Below, piece by piece: positions 43,300 through 51,849 of a DNA stretch of 64,000 bases. The notes under the pieces are model-generated. The model made no database searches. It was not told where the DNA came from and saw only the letters and a program-made list of their open reading frames with translations. A program made the translations under genes and the position numbers. How positions within the stretch are numbered: the stretch's first letter is position 1; each line of letters opens with the position of its first letter. The DNA comes from Hyphomicrobiaceae bacterium. GTDB taxonomy: Bacteria > Pseudomonadota > Alphaproteobacteria > Rhizobiales > Hyphomicrobiaceae. Location: positions 1 through 64,000 of the forward strand of contig JALHMB010000006.1 in the NCBI GenBank assembly GCA_022844275.1, written 5' to 3'.

Positions 43300-43860
43300 A
43301 TGGAAGCCGAGCGCAGCTATTCGCCCATCCAACGCACGTTGCATTGGATCATTGCTTTGGGCGTGATCATCATGATCCCGGTCGGCCTCTACATGGTGCA
43401 GCGCGGCGCCTGGTCGAACTTCGATGCCCTGACGAATACGCTTTACAGCTGGCACAAGTTGATCGGCTTCTGCATTCTCTGGCTTGTCGTGCTGCGCATC
43501 ATCGTGCGCCTCGTGCGGGGCGCGCCCCCACCCGAGCCGCTGCATCCACTGCAACAATTCGCAGCCAGCGCCACGCATTTCGGTCTCTATGTGCTGATCC
43601 TGGTCGTGCCTCTCCTCGGCTGGGTCGGCCTTTCAGCGTACGGCGCGATGGGCGCCGCACTCGGCATCACGCTGCCGCAGATCATTCCCAAGAACGAAGC
43701 GCTCTCAGAGACGATCCTCGCTTACCACGGCTGGGCGGCGATCCTGCTCGGACTTCTCGTGCTCATGCACATCGGCGCGGCGCTCATGCATCGCTTCATC
43801 CTGAAGGACGGCGTGTTCGCGCGCATGTGGCCGGGCGCAGGCGGCAAGGGCAAAGCCTAA
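43300..43860 (+). CDS. Cytochrome b561
   Basis: A 186-residue membrane di-haem cytochrome b561 of the bacterial CybB type. There are four helices, with haem-ligand histidines visible in RTLHWIIALG (about 16), YSWHKLIGF (about 51), ILAYHGWAAILL and VLMHIGAALMHRF. It passes electrons between quinol and superoxide or other partners in relatives. GGAGG precedes ATG 43300. Its stop overlaps the convergent methyltransferase stop by 4 bp. Confidence 0.93.
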   Translation: MEAERSYSPIQRTLHWIIALGVIIMIPVGLYMVQRGAWSNFDALTNTLYSWHKLIGFCILWLVVLRIIVRLVRGAPPPEPLHPLQQFAASATHFGLYVLILVVPLLGWVGLSAYGAMGAALGITLPQIIPKNEALSETILAYHGWAAILLGLLVLMHIGAALMHRFILKDGVFARMWPGAGGKGKA

Positions 43861-44693
43861 GCCGGCGGCAGCGCCAGCGTATCCGTGTGGCCGACCACCG
43901 AGACTGTCCGGCGCGCGGACAGCCAATTGGCAATGATGTCGGGCGGCACGCGGCCGATCTCTGCGACGGCAGCCGCAAAGCCGTCCGCCAGCATGTCGAT
44001 GAGCCCCTGCTCCGAGCTGTCGATGCGCCAGGGACTTGGTGCCTCCCGGACGGCATAGCCTTGGCCTCGGAAAGCCAGCGCCAAAGCCTCGGGCGCAGCG
44101 GGACCTGCGGCGCTACCAAAGCCCTTGTCGGTGCCCTGATGCGCGTTGAAGGCTGCCGTCATGTCGGCATCGGCCGGATGCGCCGGGCTCCACGTCTGCA
44201 TGCCGTCATAGGTCAGGACGGTGTAGAACGCAGCACCCTCCGAAGCCACGGCACGAGCCGTGCGCCGGATGAAATCCACCGAACAGAGATCGAAGAGCGC
44301 CGACGCGGCTACGAGGTCCGGCCGCCCGCCGACGACGCCCTCGAGGTTCTGCATAAGATCGGCCTGCCGGAAACGGACGCTGATGGCGCGCCCATCCTTC
44401 TTGAGCTTGATCGCCTCGCCATTCTCCGAGGCCTCGTCGGCCCAAGTGAAGAGAGCCGCGCGCGCCGCCTCGAGCAGCACCGGATCATAGTCGACGAGCG
44501 TCCAGGCCTGCATCGGGCCGAGCGCCGGCGCGGTCGAGCGGATGTTGGAGCCGGTACCGCAACCGAGATCGACAACGTCGATCTCCCCACGTCCATCGAG
44601 ATGGGTCGCGAGCGCAGCCAGCAGACCCGGATCGCGTGCGCGCACATCCGCTGGCTCGCGTAGCGCCAGCCATTCAGGTGAGAAGCCGCTCAT
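43857..44693 (-). CDS. Class I SAM-dependent methyltransferase of the PTPS-glycosyltransferase operon
   Basis: A 278-residue methyltransferase. Motif I is VVDLGCGTGSNIRS (about 40-53), with LVDYDPVLLEAAR for the acidic loop, FRQADLMQNL for motif II/III and LVAASALFDLCS for motif IV. Its ATG (44693) overlaps the glycosyltransferase stop in an ATGA, so translation is coupled. The position as third gene after the divergent PTPS and glycosyltransferase suggests it decorates the same product. The substrate is not evident. A start further upstream, inside the glycosyltransferase frame, is unlikely. Confidence 0.87.
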   Translation of the reverse strand: MSGFSPEWLALREPADVRARDPGLLAALATHLDGRGEIDVVDLGCGTGSNIRSTAPALGPMQAWTLVDYDPVLLEAARAALFTWADEASENGEAIKLKKDGRAISVRFRQADLMQNLEGVVGGRPDLVAASALFDLCSVDFIRRTARAVASEGAAFYTVLTYDGMQTWSPAHPADADMTAAFNAHQGTDKGFGSAAGPAAPEALALAFRGQGYAVREAPSPWRIDSSEQGLIDMLADGFAAAVAEIGRVPPDIIANWLSARRTVSVVGHTDTLALPPA

Positions 44694-45748
44694 ACTCGGG
44701 CCTCCTCGATGACCTTGGAAATCGTCGCCGCGGTGTGCGACCAGCGCGGCAGGTTCTGGCCTGCGGACCATGCCGCATCGGCGAGCCTTCCGCGCAGCGC
44801 CGCGTCGTCCATGATGCGGCGCAGTGCCTGCTGAAGAATGTGCGGCTCACCGGGCGGCACCTTCAGTGCGGCGGCATCGGGCACGGTCTCGGCGGCCGCA
44901 CCGCCCGTCGTCGTCACGATCGGCAGACCACGCGCCAGGGCCTCGGCGAGCACCATGCCATATCCTTCGTAGTGTGATGCAAGGACGAAAATATCAGCGC
45001 AATCGTAGAATGCGTCCAGCTCCGCGCGCGATTTCGGTCCGGCGATCTCGATGCGCGCATCGAGACCAGCCCGAGCAATCTGAGCGCGCAGTGCCTCGAC
45101 CGTCGGCGGACTCCGATCAACCGCACCAACGATGGTCAGATGCCAACCCGGATCATGCTCGCCCGCATCGATCTCCAGCGCACGTACCAGAACATCATAG
45201 CCTTTGCGCGGCACGATCGAGCCGACAGCCAGCAATGCACCGCCGCCACTGCGTGCGCTGCCCTTTGCGCGCGGTGCGGCATCGGTTCCGGGCTCGGCGA
45301 CCGTTATACGGCCTGTTGGCACACCGAAGTCAACCGCGAGCGTGCGCGCCGTCATGGGACTCGTCACGATGACACGTCGCGCCATGGACAATGCCCTCGT
45401 TTCGAGCGCGCGCAACTCTTCGGCGCGAGCGGGTGCGACACCCGCCTCGAGACACAGCGGATGATGCACGAGCGCGATGATCGGTCGATCGAAGCGCGCG
45501 ATCAGCTCGGCCGGCATGGCGCCATAGGCGAGGCCGTCGATGAGCAGAACGGCGCCGGGCGGTGTTGCAGCAATCTGCTCAGCTGTACGCGCGAGGTCTT
45601 CGGGCGATGGCTCGGGATAGCCGCCGGGCAGCACGAGATGCGCGACGTCGACACCGGCTGCGGGAAGGCGCGCCAGCACTTCCCGATCATAGGCGTAACC
45701 GCCGGTCGGCAGCGTGATGTCACCCGGAATCGCGAATACGGCTGTCAT
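44690..45748 (-). CDS. Glycosyltransferase family 4 protein
   Basis: A 352-residue GT-B glycosyltransferase. The N-terminal part has GGYAYDREVLARL and LIDGLAYGAMP. The C-terminal part holds the donor-binding signature: AVGSIVPRKGYDVLVRAL, IEIAGPKSRAELDAFYDCADIFVLASHYEGYGMVLAEALARGLPIV-type residues with the E-x7-E motif (HYEGYGMVLAEAL), and GGAAAETV. The start is uncertain between ATG 45748 and ATG 45763; the latter is 1 base after the upstream stop. It is coupled to the methyltransferase. An acceptor of pterin type is inferred from the neighbour. Confidence 0.88.
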   Translation of the reverse strand: MTAVFAIPGDITLPTGGYAYDREVLARLPAAGVDVAHLVLPGGYPEPSPEDLARTAEQIAATPPGAVLLIDGLAYGAMPAELIARFDRPIIALVHHPLCLEAGVAPARAEELRALETRALSMARRVIVTSPMTARTLAVDFGVPTGRITVAEPGTDAAPRAKGSARSGGGALLAVGSIVPRKGYDVLVRALEIDAGEHDPGWHLTIVGAVDRSPPTVEALRAQIARAGLDARIEIAGPKSRAELDAFYDCADIFVLASHYEGYGMVLAEALARGLPIVTTTGGAAAETVPDAAALKVPPGEPHILQQALRRIMDDAALRGRLADAAWSAGQNLPRWSHTAATISKVIEEARV

Positions 45749-45764
45749 AATCTCAGCCGACATC

Positions 45765-46166
45765 TCAGCCCACTGGGCCTTCGAACCACGCCCGCGCAAG
45801 GTCGGTCTCGTGCAGCGTGACGCGAACTTTGGCGAGGCCCTTACCGTCAGCGCCAAGCGCCCCGGATTTCGCCGCTGCGACGATGGCATCGAAGATGTGC
45901 CGGCAGAGAAACTCGGTGGTCGTCAGCTTGCCCTTGAAGGCGGCGATTTCATCGAGGTTCTTGTACGCAAGGGGCTTCAGCGTCTTGCCGAGCACGTCGA
46001 GCGCCGCACCGATGTCGACGACGACATTCTGCGCCGTGAGCTGCTCACGAAAGAAGGCGACGTCGACGACAAACGTCGCGCCATGCATGTTCTGAGCCGG
46101 GCCGAAGAAGGGATCGGGCAGACTGTGGGCGATCATGATGCGATCGCGCACCTCGACGGCATACAT
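45765..46166 (-). CDS. Divergent 6-pyruvoyl-tetrahydropterin synthase / QueD-family protein
   Basis: A 133-residue T-fold protein related to PTPS and 6-carboxytetrahydropterin synthase. The N-terminal IMIAHSLP keeps the first zinc His. The signature HGHNY is replaced by MHGATFVVD, losing one metal His, and the catalytic Cys a few residues before it is replaced by Ala (GPAQN). The VVVDIGAALDVLGKTL and NLDEIAAF stretches and the C-terminal VRVTLHETDLARAWFEG remain family-like. ATG 46166 is preferred because GGAG lies 7 bases upstream. It leads an operon with a glycosyltransferase and methyltransferase. It is probably a changed or non-canonical pterin enzyme. Confidence 0.82.
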   Translation of the reverse strand: MYAVEVRDRIMIAHSLPDPFFGPAQNMHGATFVVDVAFFREQLTAQNVVVDIGAALDVLGKTLKPLAYKNLDEIAAFKGKLTTTEFLCRHIFDAIVAAAKSGALGADGKGLAKVRVTLHETDLARAWFEGPVG

Positions 46167-46254
46167 CGTGTGGCTCCATTCCATACAGACATTAGACAAA
46201 TGAACGCGCGGCCTGCGTGCGCCCGTTCAGCGCGCCTGCCCCGCGCGGGCGCCC

Positions 46255-47190
46255 TCAGCTTTCGCCGACGAAGTGCCGCAACAGGAAATTGGCAATCGCG
46301 TGGCGGCCGGGCGCCGTCAGACCCGCAGGATGGCGGTTCTCCAGCATAGACCGCACTTCCTCGCGCGAGAACCAGCGGGCATCGGCAAGCTCGGTCGTAT
46401 CGACCTTGAGGTCGATCGTCTCGGCGTGAGCAATGCAACCGATCATCAACGAGTGTGGGAAGGGCCACGGCTGGCTCGCGTGGTACTCGACCCGGCCGAC
46501 GCGGATCCCCGTCTCCTCGCCGACTTCGCGACGCACGGCGTGCTCGATGTCCTCACCGTGCTCGATGAAGCCCGCGAGCGTCGAGTACATGTTGGCGACG
46601 TAGCGGTGTTCGTGCGCAAGGATGCAGCGTTCGCCGTCAGTGACGAGCATGATCACGACCGGATCCGTGCGCGGGAACCACTCCGTGCCGCACGCCCAGC
46701 ACTTGCGGCGCCACCCGCCATCCTTGACTTTGGTCGCTGAGCCGCACTTGCCGCAGCAGCGCGCATTCTCGTGCCATTGCCCAAGCGCCCGCGCCTGCCC
46801 CGCAAGGGACTGATCCTCCGGCGTGAGCACACCCTGCATCGCAAGCGTTCTGAGATCCGCTGCAGGACGGAAGTATTGCACGGCCCCGGGCGTGGCGCGG
46901 GCAAGATGATCCGTGATTGGAATTGCGAAATGCGCCCTCCCTCCGCCATCGAGCCCGAGGAACAGCGCATCGTCCGTGGAGAGGGCAAGCGCCTCGACCT
47001 CGCGCGTGCTGAGCCAGCGTATCTCGCCGCTGTTTCGCTCAGGCCCCGGCGCAATCACCAGCTTCAGATCGACGAGGATCATGAAGCGCGAGGCCTCGCT
47101 CGTACGCTGCGCGCGCATCCATTCCACGTCCGCCCTCTTGGCGCTCGCACGGTCGAGAAGCTGCGTCGTCCCGAGCGTCGGCTTCGGCAT
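46255..47190 (-). CDS. nudC: NAD+ diphosphatase (Nudix)
   Basis: A 311-residue NudC that hydrolyses NAD(H) to NMN(H) and AMP and, in E. coli, removes NAD caps from RNA. The zinc ribbon cysteines are C146, C149, C164 and C167. The Nudix box runs from G207 to E226 or so (GFIEHGEDIEHAVRREVGEE). The family-specific SQPWPFPHS is at 239-247. An AGGAGGG Shine-Dalgarno precedes ATG 47190, deciding it over the longer frame. Upstream is a TRAP transporter gene in the opposite direction. Confidence 0.95.
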   Translation of the reverse strand: MPKPTLGTTQLLDRASAKRADVEWMRAQRTSEASRFMILVDLKLVIAPGPERNSGEIRWLSTREVEALALSTDDALFLGLDGGGRAHFAIPITDHLARATPGAVQYFRPAADLRTLAMQGVLTPEDQSLAGQARALGQWHENARCCGKCGSATKVKDGGWRRKCWACGTEWFPRTDPVVIMLVTDGERCILAHEHRYVANMYSTLAGFIEHGEDIEHAVRREVGEETGIRVGRVEYHASQPWPFPHSLMIGCIAHAETIDLKVDTTELADARWFSREEVRSMLENRHPAGLTAPGRHAIANFLLRHFVGES

Positions 47191-47399
47191 GGTAAAACCC
47201 TCCTGCTCGCGAGATAGAGCATATGCGCACGAGCCGCGCAACGCGACTGCCATGGCGCCAAAACGGGCATAGCGCCCGTGGCCTTACGGCGCTTGACCAA
47301 CATCAGATTTACACGATTGACGCACCGCACTGTGCCGTGCTCTCTATGGCGCAACAACAGGTTCTAAAACCGTCAAATACCGTCAAGGGAGGAAGTTTA

Positions 47400-48509
47400 A
47401 TGCTAAGACTGGACTCGAAGTGCGTCCTAGCCGGCATTGCGCTCGGTGCGGCAGTGGCCCTCAGTGGCCCCGCAACTGCCCAGACCCGGACGCTGAATAT
47501 GCAGGCCACGTGGCCTGCCTCTCTCACCCTCTACGAAAACTTCACATACTGGGCCGAACGCGTCGACAAGCTCTCCGGCGGCACGCTCAAGGTCAACACC
47601 ATGCCCGCGGGCCAGGTCGTTCCCGCCTTCGAGGTGCTCGATGCGACGCACAAGAAGGTGCTCGACGGCGCTCACGCCTGGGGTGGCTACTGGACCGGCA
47701 AGAACAAGACGGCGGTGCTTTTCACGGGTGGTCCCGGCGGCACCTTCGGCATGGACTACACCGACTTCATGGGCTGGATGTATTTCGGCGGGGGCTGGGA
47801 GCTCTATCAGGACTTCTTCCAGAAAGAGCTGAAGATGAACGTCGTGGCCTATTCGGTGCTGCCTTCGGGTCCGCAGGCCTTCGGTTGGTTCAACAAGCCC
47901 ATCACGTCGGTCGCCGACATGAAGGGCATGAAGTGCCGCCAGACCGGCATCGCGGGTGAGGTCTGGAAAGAGCTCGGCTTCACCGTCGTCAACATGCCCG
48001 GCGGCGAAATCATTCCCTCGGCCCAGCGCGGCGTGATCGACTGCGCCGAGTGGGTTGGCGGCGTCGAGGATTTGCGCCTCGGCTTCCACAACGTCTGGAA
48101 GTTCCACTACACGCCCGGCGTGCACGAGAATACCACCGTCGGCGAATTGCTTTTCAATAAGGATGTCTACGACTCGCTCAAGCCCCAGGAGCATGAGTGG
48201 ATCAAGTCGGCGGCCAATGAGGCTTACGTGATCTGGCACGCCAAGTGGCAGCGCCAGAACGCCGATGCGCTGAAGGAGATGCAGGAGAAGCACGGCGTGC
48301 AGGTCCTGCAGACACCGCGCGACATCCTGCTCGAGTTCATCAAGGGCTGGGACAAGATCGCGGCGGAAGAATCGGCGAAGAATCCCTTCTTCAAGAAGGT
48401 TCTCGAGAGCCAGAAGGCTTACGCCTCGGTCGTCGTGCCTTATAAGCGGTTCTACTTCCCGCCGTATTCCTTCATGGCGAACTACTACTTCCCGCCGAAG
48501 GCGAACTGA
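47400..48509 (+). CDS. TRAP transporter substrate-binding protein, DctP family
   Basis: A 369-residue periplasmic binding protein. The signal peptide is about 27 residues (ending ATAQ). The mature part starts TRTLNMQATWPASLTLYENF, with the DctP signature segment MKGMKCRQTGIAGEVWKELGFTVVNMPGGE and the Arg that binds carboxylates within KCRQTG. The PGGEIIPSAQRGVIDCAEWVGG and FHYTPGVHE stretches recall the TakP/2-oxo acid or lactate-type binding proteins. GGGAGG precedes ATG 47400. An internal terminator separates it from the two permease genes, a layout that raises binding-protein levels. The ligand is inferred only as a carboxylate. Confidence 0.92.
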   Translation: MLRLDSKCVLAGIALGAAVALSGPATAQTRTLNMQATWPASLTLYENFTYWAERVDKLSGGTLKVNTMPAGQVVPAFEVLDATHKKVLDGAHAWGGYWTGKNKTAVLFTGGPGGTFGMDYTDFMGWMYFGGGWELYQDFFQKELKMNVVAYSVLPSGPQAFGWFNKPITSVADMKGMKCRQTGIAGEVWKELGFTVVNMPGGEIIPSAQRGVIDCAEWVGGVEDLRLGFHNVWKFHYTPGVHENTTVGELLFNKDVYDSLKPQEHEWIKSAANEAYVIWHAKWQRQNADALKEMQEKHGVQVLQTPRDILLEFIKGWDKIAAEESAKNPFFKKVLESQKAYASVVVPYKRFYFPPYSFMANYYFPPKAN

Positions 48510-48528
48510 GCCGGATAACGGCCTAGCG

Positions 48529-48564
48529 AAAAGCGGGGCGAGCCTCATGACTCGCCCCGCTTTT
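48529..48564 (+). terminator. Strong intercistronic terminator between TRAP binding protein and permeases
   Basis: AAAAGCGGGGCGAG-(8)-CTCGCCCCGCTTTT, a perfect 14-bp stem ending in TTTT, starts 20 bp after the binding-protein stop. Partial read-through would give more binding protein than permease. Confidence 0.88.
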
Positions 48565-48647
48565 CATGATCTATCCCACCTGCGCATTGCGCCGACTAAG
48601 GTCTGGCCGACGTTAAGCTGCGGGTACCGTGGCCCAAGGATTTCCTT

Positions 48648-49199
48648 ATGTCTGAACCCCCGCAGTCGTTGCTGACGATCATTCGCGTAATCGACCGGTT
48701 CACTGATACCACCGGCTTCATCATTTCGCTGCTTGCCTTGCCGCTTGTCGGAGCCGTCGCAATCGAAGTCGTGTCGCGCTACGTGTTCCACGCACCGACA
48801 ACCTGGGCCTACGATCTGACCTACATGCTCTATGGCACCCTGTTCATGCTCGGTGCCGCCTACGCCCTGCACAAAGGCGCGCACGTCAGGACCGACTTCT
48901 TCTGGGAAAAGTTCTCGACGCGCACGAAGGGCGTCATCGACGCCATCTCGTATGTCGTGTTCTTCTTTCCGGCGCTCGCGATCCTCGGCTACATCGGGTT
49001 CGGCGAGGCACTTTACTCCTTCAACCTTGGCGAGGAGTCGGATCAGTCGCCATGGCGGCCCATCCTCTGGCCCTTCAAGGCGGTCATTCCGCTGGCCTGC
49101 CTGTTGTTGCTGATCCAGGGCATCTCTGAGCTCATCAAAAGCATCTATGCCGCCCGCACGGGGATTGAACTCGAGCAAAAAGAAAAGGTCGAGGTATGA
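48648..49199 (+). CDS. TRAP transporter small permease, DctQ family
   Basis: A 183-residue protein with four membrane helices, the small TRAP subunit. It shows VDRFTDTTGFIIS-type entry, then VVSRYVFHAPTTWAYDLTYMLYGTLFMLGAAYALHKGAHVRTDFF-like residues: the family motif with Trp-x-x-Glu/Asp and HVRTD. The C-terminal tail is charged (ELEQKEKVEV). It overlaps the large permease start in an ATGA, so the pair is translationally coupled. Confidence 0.92.
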   Translation: MSEPPQSLLTIIRVIDRFTDTTGFIISLLALPLVGAVAIEVVSRYVFHAPTTWAYDLTYMLYGTLFMLGAAYALHKGAHVRTDFFWEKFSTRTKGVIDAISYVVFFFPALAILGYIGFGEALYSFNLGEESDQSPWRPILWPFKAVIPLACLLLLIQGISELIKSIYAARTGIELEQKEKVEV

Positions 49200-50617
49200 C
49201 CGGGGAAGCCCTCATTGGCCTGATCATGCTCAGCGTTCTGATCGGCGCCATCTTCATCGGCGTGCCGATCTCGTTCACGCTCCTTTTTCTCGCGCTTACG
49301 TTCGGCTATTTCGGAATGGGGCACACGGTCTTTGACCTAGCCTACTTCCAGACCATCGGCATGATGAAGGAGGAGTTGCTCGCCGCGGTACCACTGTTCG
49401 TGCTGATGGGGTTCATCACCGAGCAGGCCGGCCTGATGGAACGTCTCTTTACGGCGTTCCGGCTGCTCCTCTCGCGTGTCCGAGGTGCGCTCTTTCTCGT
49501 CGTGATCCTGACATCGACCGTCTTCGCGATGGCGACCGGCATTGTCGGCGCTGCGGTCACAGTGCTCGGCATCATGGCATCGCCGATCATGAACAAGTCC
49601 GGATACGACGCCGAACTTTCCGCAGGGGCCATCACGGCCGGCGGCACACTCGGCATTCTGATCCCGCCGTCGGTCATGCTGATCGTGATGGGTCCCGTGC
49701 TCGGCGTGTCGGTCGCGGATCTCTATGCCGCGGCTTTCGGCCCCGGCTTCATGCTGGCCAGCATTTATCTCCTCTATCTGATGGGCCGGTCGATCATAAA
49801 TCCGAAACTCGGACCGCCGGTGCCAATTGAGGAGCGCGTGCATTCCTCGGGCGTCATCCTCAAGGAGGTCTTCCTGGGTGTCGTTCCGCTTGTCGCCCTT
49901 ATCACCGCAACGCTTGGATCGATCCTCGGAGGCCTCGCGACGCCGACAGAAGCCTCGGCCGTGGGTGCCGTCGGTGCGCTCTTTCTATCGATCGTATACG
50001 GGAGGTTCACGTTTGCGGGGCTCAAGCGCGCGCTGCTGAGCACGATGGCGACATCGAGCATGGTGCTGCTGTTGGCGGTGACATCCAACGTCTTCGGTGC
50101 AGTATTCGCGCGCCTTGGTACGGCGAGCTGGATTACCGAAAACCTGCTTGCCCTTCAGCTTCCCCCAACGATGATGCTGATCGTGATCCTCTTCCTGATC
50201 TTCATCCTCGGCTGGCCTTTCGAGTGGCCGGCGATCGTGCTTGTCTTCCTGCCGATCTTCTACCCGGTCGTGAAGGCCATGGGCATCGACCTCATCTGGT
50301 TCGGCGCTCTGGTCGCTGTCGTCCTTCAGACGGCATTCCTCTCGCCGCCAGTGGCGATGTCCGCCTATTACTTGAAGCAGGTAGCGGACAGTTGGAGCTT
50401 GATAACGATCTATAGGGGCATGTTCCAGTTCATGATGCTCCAGGTGCTGGCTATTGCCCTTCTGGTGGCGTTCCCGTCCATCGCTACCTGGCTGCCAAAT
50501 ACACTCAACGAGGCTGCGCGGACTAGGCCGATGTCGGACGAGCACCAGAAGATCATCGAACAGCAGAGAAAGCAGCAGTCGCTCGAGGACGACGACTACG
50601 GGGTGAAGAAGAAGTAA
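49196..50617 (+). CDS. TRAP transporter large permease, DctM family
   Basis: A 473-residue Na+-coupled TRAP permease with about 12 helices. Family segments are LAAVPLFVLMGFITEQAGLMERLF, the glycine-rich AITAGGTLGILIPPSVMLIVMG, TPTEASAVGAVGALF and the ending LQTAFLSPPVAMSAYYLKQ. An extra charged tail of about 35 residues (MSDEHQKIIEQQRKQQSLEDDDYG) extends past the last helix. It is coupled to the small permease. A terminator follows at 50639. Confidence 0.94.
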   Translation: MTGEALIGLIMLSVLIGAIFIGVPISFTLLFLALTFGYFGMGHTVFDLAYFQTIGMMKEELLAAVPLFVLMGFITEQAGLMERLFTAFRLLLSRVRGALFLVVILTSTVFAMATGIVGAAVTVLGIMASPIMNKSGYDAELSAGAITAGGTLGILIPPSVMLIVMGPVLGVSVADLYAAAFGPGFMLASIYLLYLMGRSIINPKLGPPVPIEERVHSSGVILKEVFLGVVPLVALITATLGSILGGLATPTEASAVGAVGALFLSIVYGRFTFAGLKRALLSTMATSSMVLLLAVTSNVFGAVFARLGTASWITENLLALQLPPTMMLIVILFLIFILGWPFEWPAIVLVFLPIFYPVVKAMGIDLIWFGALVAVVLQTAFLSPPVAMSAYYLKQVADSWSLITIYRGMFQFMMLQVLAIALLVAFPSIATWLPNTLNEAARTRPMSDEHQKIIEQQRKQQSLEDDDYGVKKK

Positions 50618-50638
50618 GGGCTCGCCCTAGCCGACACC

Positions 50639-50684
50639 AGAACTGCGCGGTGCATCTGCTGATGCGCTGCGCAGTTCTCGTTTT
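50639..50684 (+). terminator. Terminator after the TRAP operon
   Basis: AGAACTGCGC...GCGCAGTTCT (stem 10 bp, with an inner GCATC-TGCT-GATGC hairpin) followed by CGTTTT. It lies 21 bp after the large permease stop and just before the convergent gene at 50700. Confidence 0.82.
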
Positions 50685-50699
50685 GGGGATGGCTTGGGG

Positions 50700-51710
50700 C
50701 TACCTCATCACCACTTCGATCTGCGCCGTCTCGCCGGCCTGGACCGTGAAACCGTGGCGGAACACGCGCCCGGAATGGCGCGCCGTAACAACGTAGCTGC
50801 CGGCCGCCAGAACATGCGTCGGCAGCGCGCCGGCGCTCTCTTTGATAACTTCGCCGTCCGGATCGAGGATGGCCCATTGCGCGCCGCTTTGGGCTTCGCC
50901 GCCCGGCCGCGTGACGAGCTTGAAGGTCACCGAGGCACCCGGATGCGCGATGGCAACCTCGGTGAGCTTGCCGGCCTCCACCGTCACATCGGCATTGACG
51001 ACCGCATTGGCATCCCCATAGCGGCTGACGATATGAAAGATGCCTGCATTGAGCCGCATGATGAGCCCGGGCCGCGCGCCGCTCATAATGCGCTGGCGAT
51101 TGCCGAGCTGATCCGTCTCGCCGGAGAAGATGTCGTAGTTGACGGCCGTCTCGGGGGCAGGCGTGCCATCGCCGAGCTGCGCGCTCACGCGAAGCCCGCC
51201 TGCATTGAGCACGAACCGCTCGTTGAGCGCGGCCCCCGCTTCTACCACGATCGTGCGCGTCAGGTTTGCGCGACCAAACGAAACATTCACGAGATAACGC
51301 CCAGGCGCCAGCCGGATCATTGGATTTGGATCACGCAGCGTCCGGTGATGGCGCGCGTTCGCACCCTCCCGGTCGCTGTCCTGGAAGATGTGCCAGACAA
51401 GACCCTGATCAATGGGCGGCCCATCATCGGTCAGAAAGGCGGTGAGCTGCACTTCCTGCGCGCTGCCAGTTGGCGCCGAGCGCGGCACTACCGTCACGTT
51501 CGGAGGCTGCAGGAAGCCGCCGCCGGTGGGAGGGGCTCCCCGCGTGTCCGGCCTCCAGGGGTCCTGCGCTTGCTGCGCAGATGCCGGTACTGACGCCGAC
51601 GCGGCAAGCGCGAGCATCATAGCGAGCCGTGTGGCGAACGCACGGGCGCGGACAGCGCTACCAGGCGCCCCGGCAGACCCAGTATGGCGGGATCGGCCCC
51701 CGTCCACCAC
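50700..51710 (-). CDS. Secreted beta-sandwich repeat protein (hypothetical)
   Basis: A protein of about 336 residues with an N-terminal export signal (RARAFATRLAMMLALAASASVPASAQ). The rest is made of repeated carboxypeptidase-regulatory/PEGA-like beta sandwiches, each with the pattern APGRYLVNVSFGRANLTRTIVVEAG, NAGIFHIVSRYGDANAVVNADVTVEAGKLTE-like residues, and AAGSYVVTARHSGRVFRHGFTVQAGETAQIEV. The same pattern occurs in the neighbouring VWA protein upstream, 139 bp away, on the same strand. The GTG start at 51710 is uncertain; an internal Met at the signal core is possible. I do not recognise a named family. Confidence 0.72.
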   Translation of the reverse strand: MVDGGRSRHTGSAGAPGSAVRARAFATRLAMMLALAASASVPASAQQAQDPWRPDTRGAPPTGGGFLQPPNVTVVPRSAPTGSAQEVQLTAFLTDDGPPIDQGLVWHIFQDSDREGANARHHRTLRDPNPMIRLAPGRYLVNVSFGRANLTRTIVVEAGAALNERFVLNAGGLRVSAQLGDGTPAPETAVNYDIFSGETDQLGNRQRIMSGARPGLIMRLNAGIFHIVSRYGDANAVVNADVTVEAGKLTEVAIAHPGASVTFKLVTRPGGEAQSGAQWAILDPDGEVIKESAGALPTHVLAAGSYVVTARHSGRVFRHGFTVQAGETAQIEVVMR

Positions 51711-51849
51711 GTTTTCCCGCTCCTCGATCAGACTGAACCGGCTGCTTCCGCGAGCGCGCCCACGAATCGGCGACCCCGTAGAGCCCTAATGCCGCTTAGC
51801 CCTATGACTTTGGCGTCAGGATGGCCAGTACCTGCCAGCTCAACCCGCC

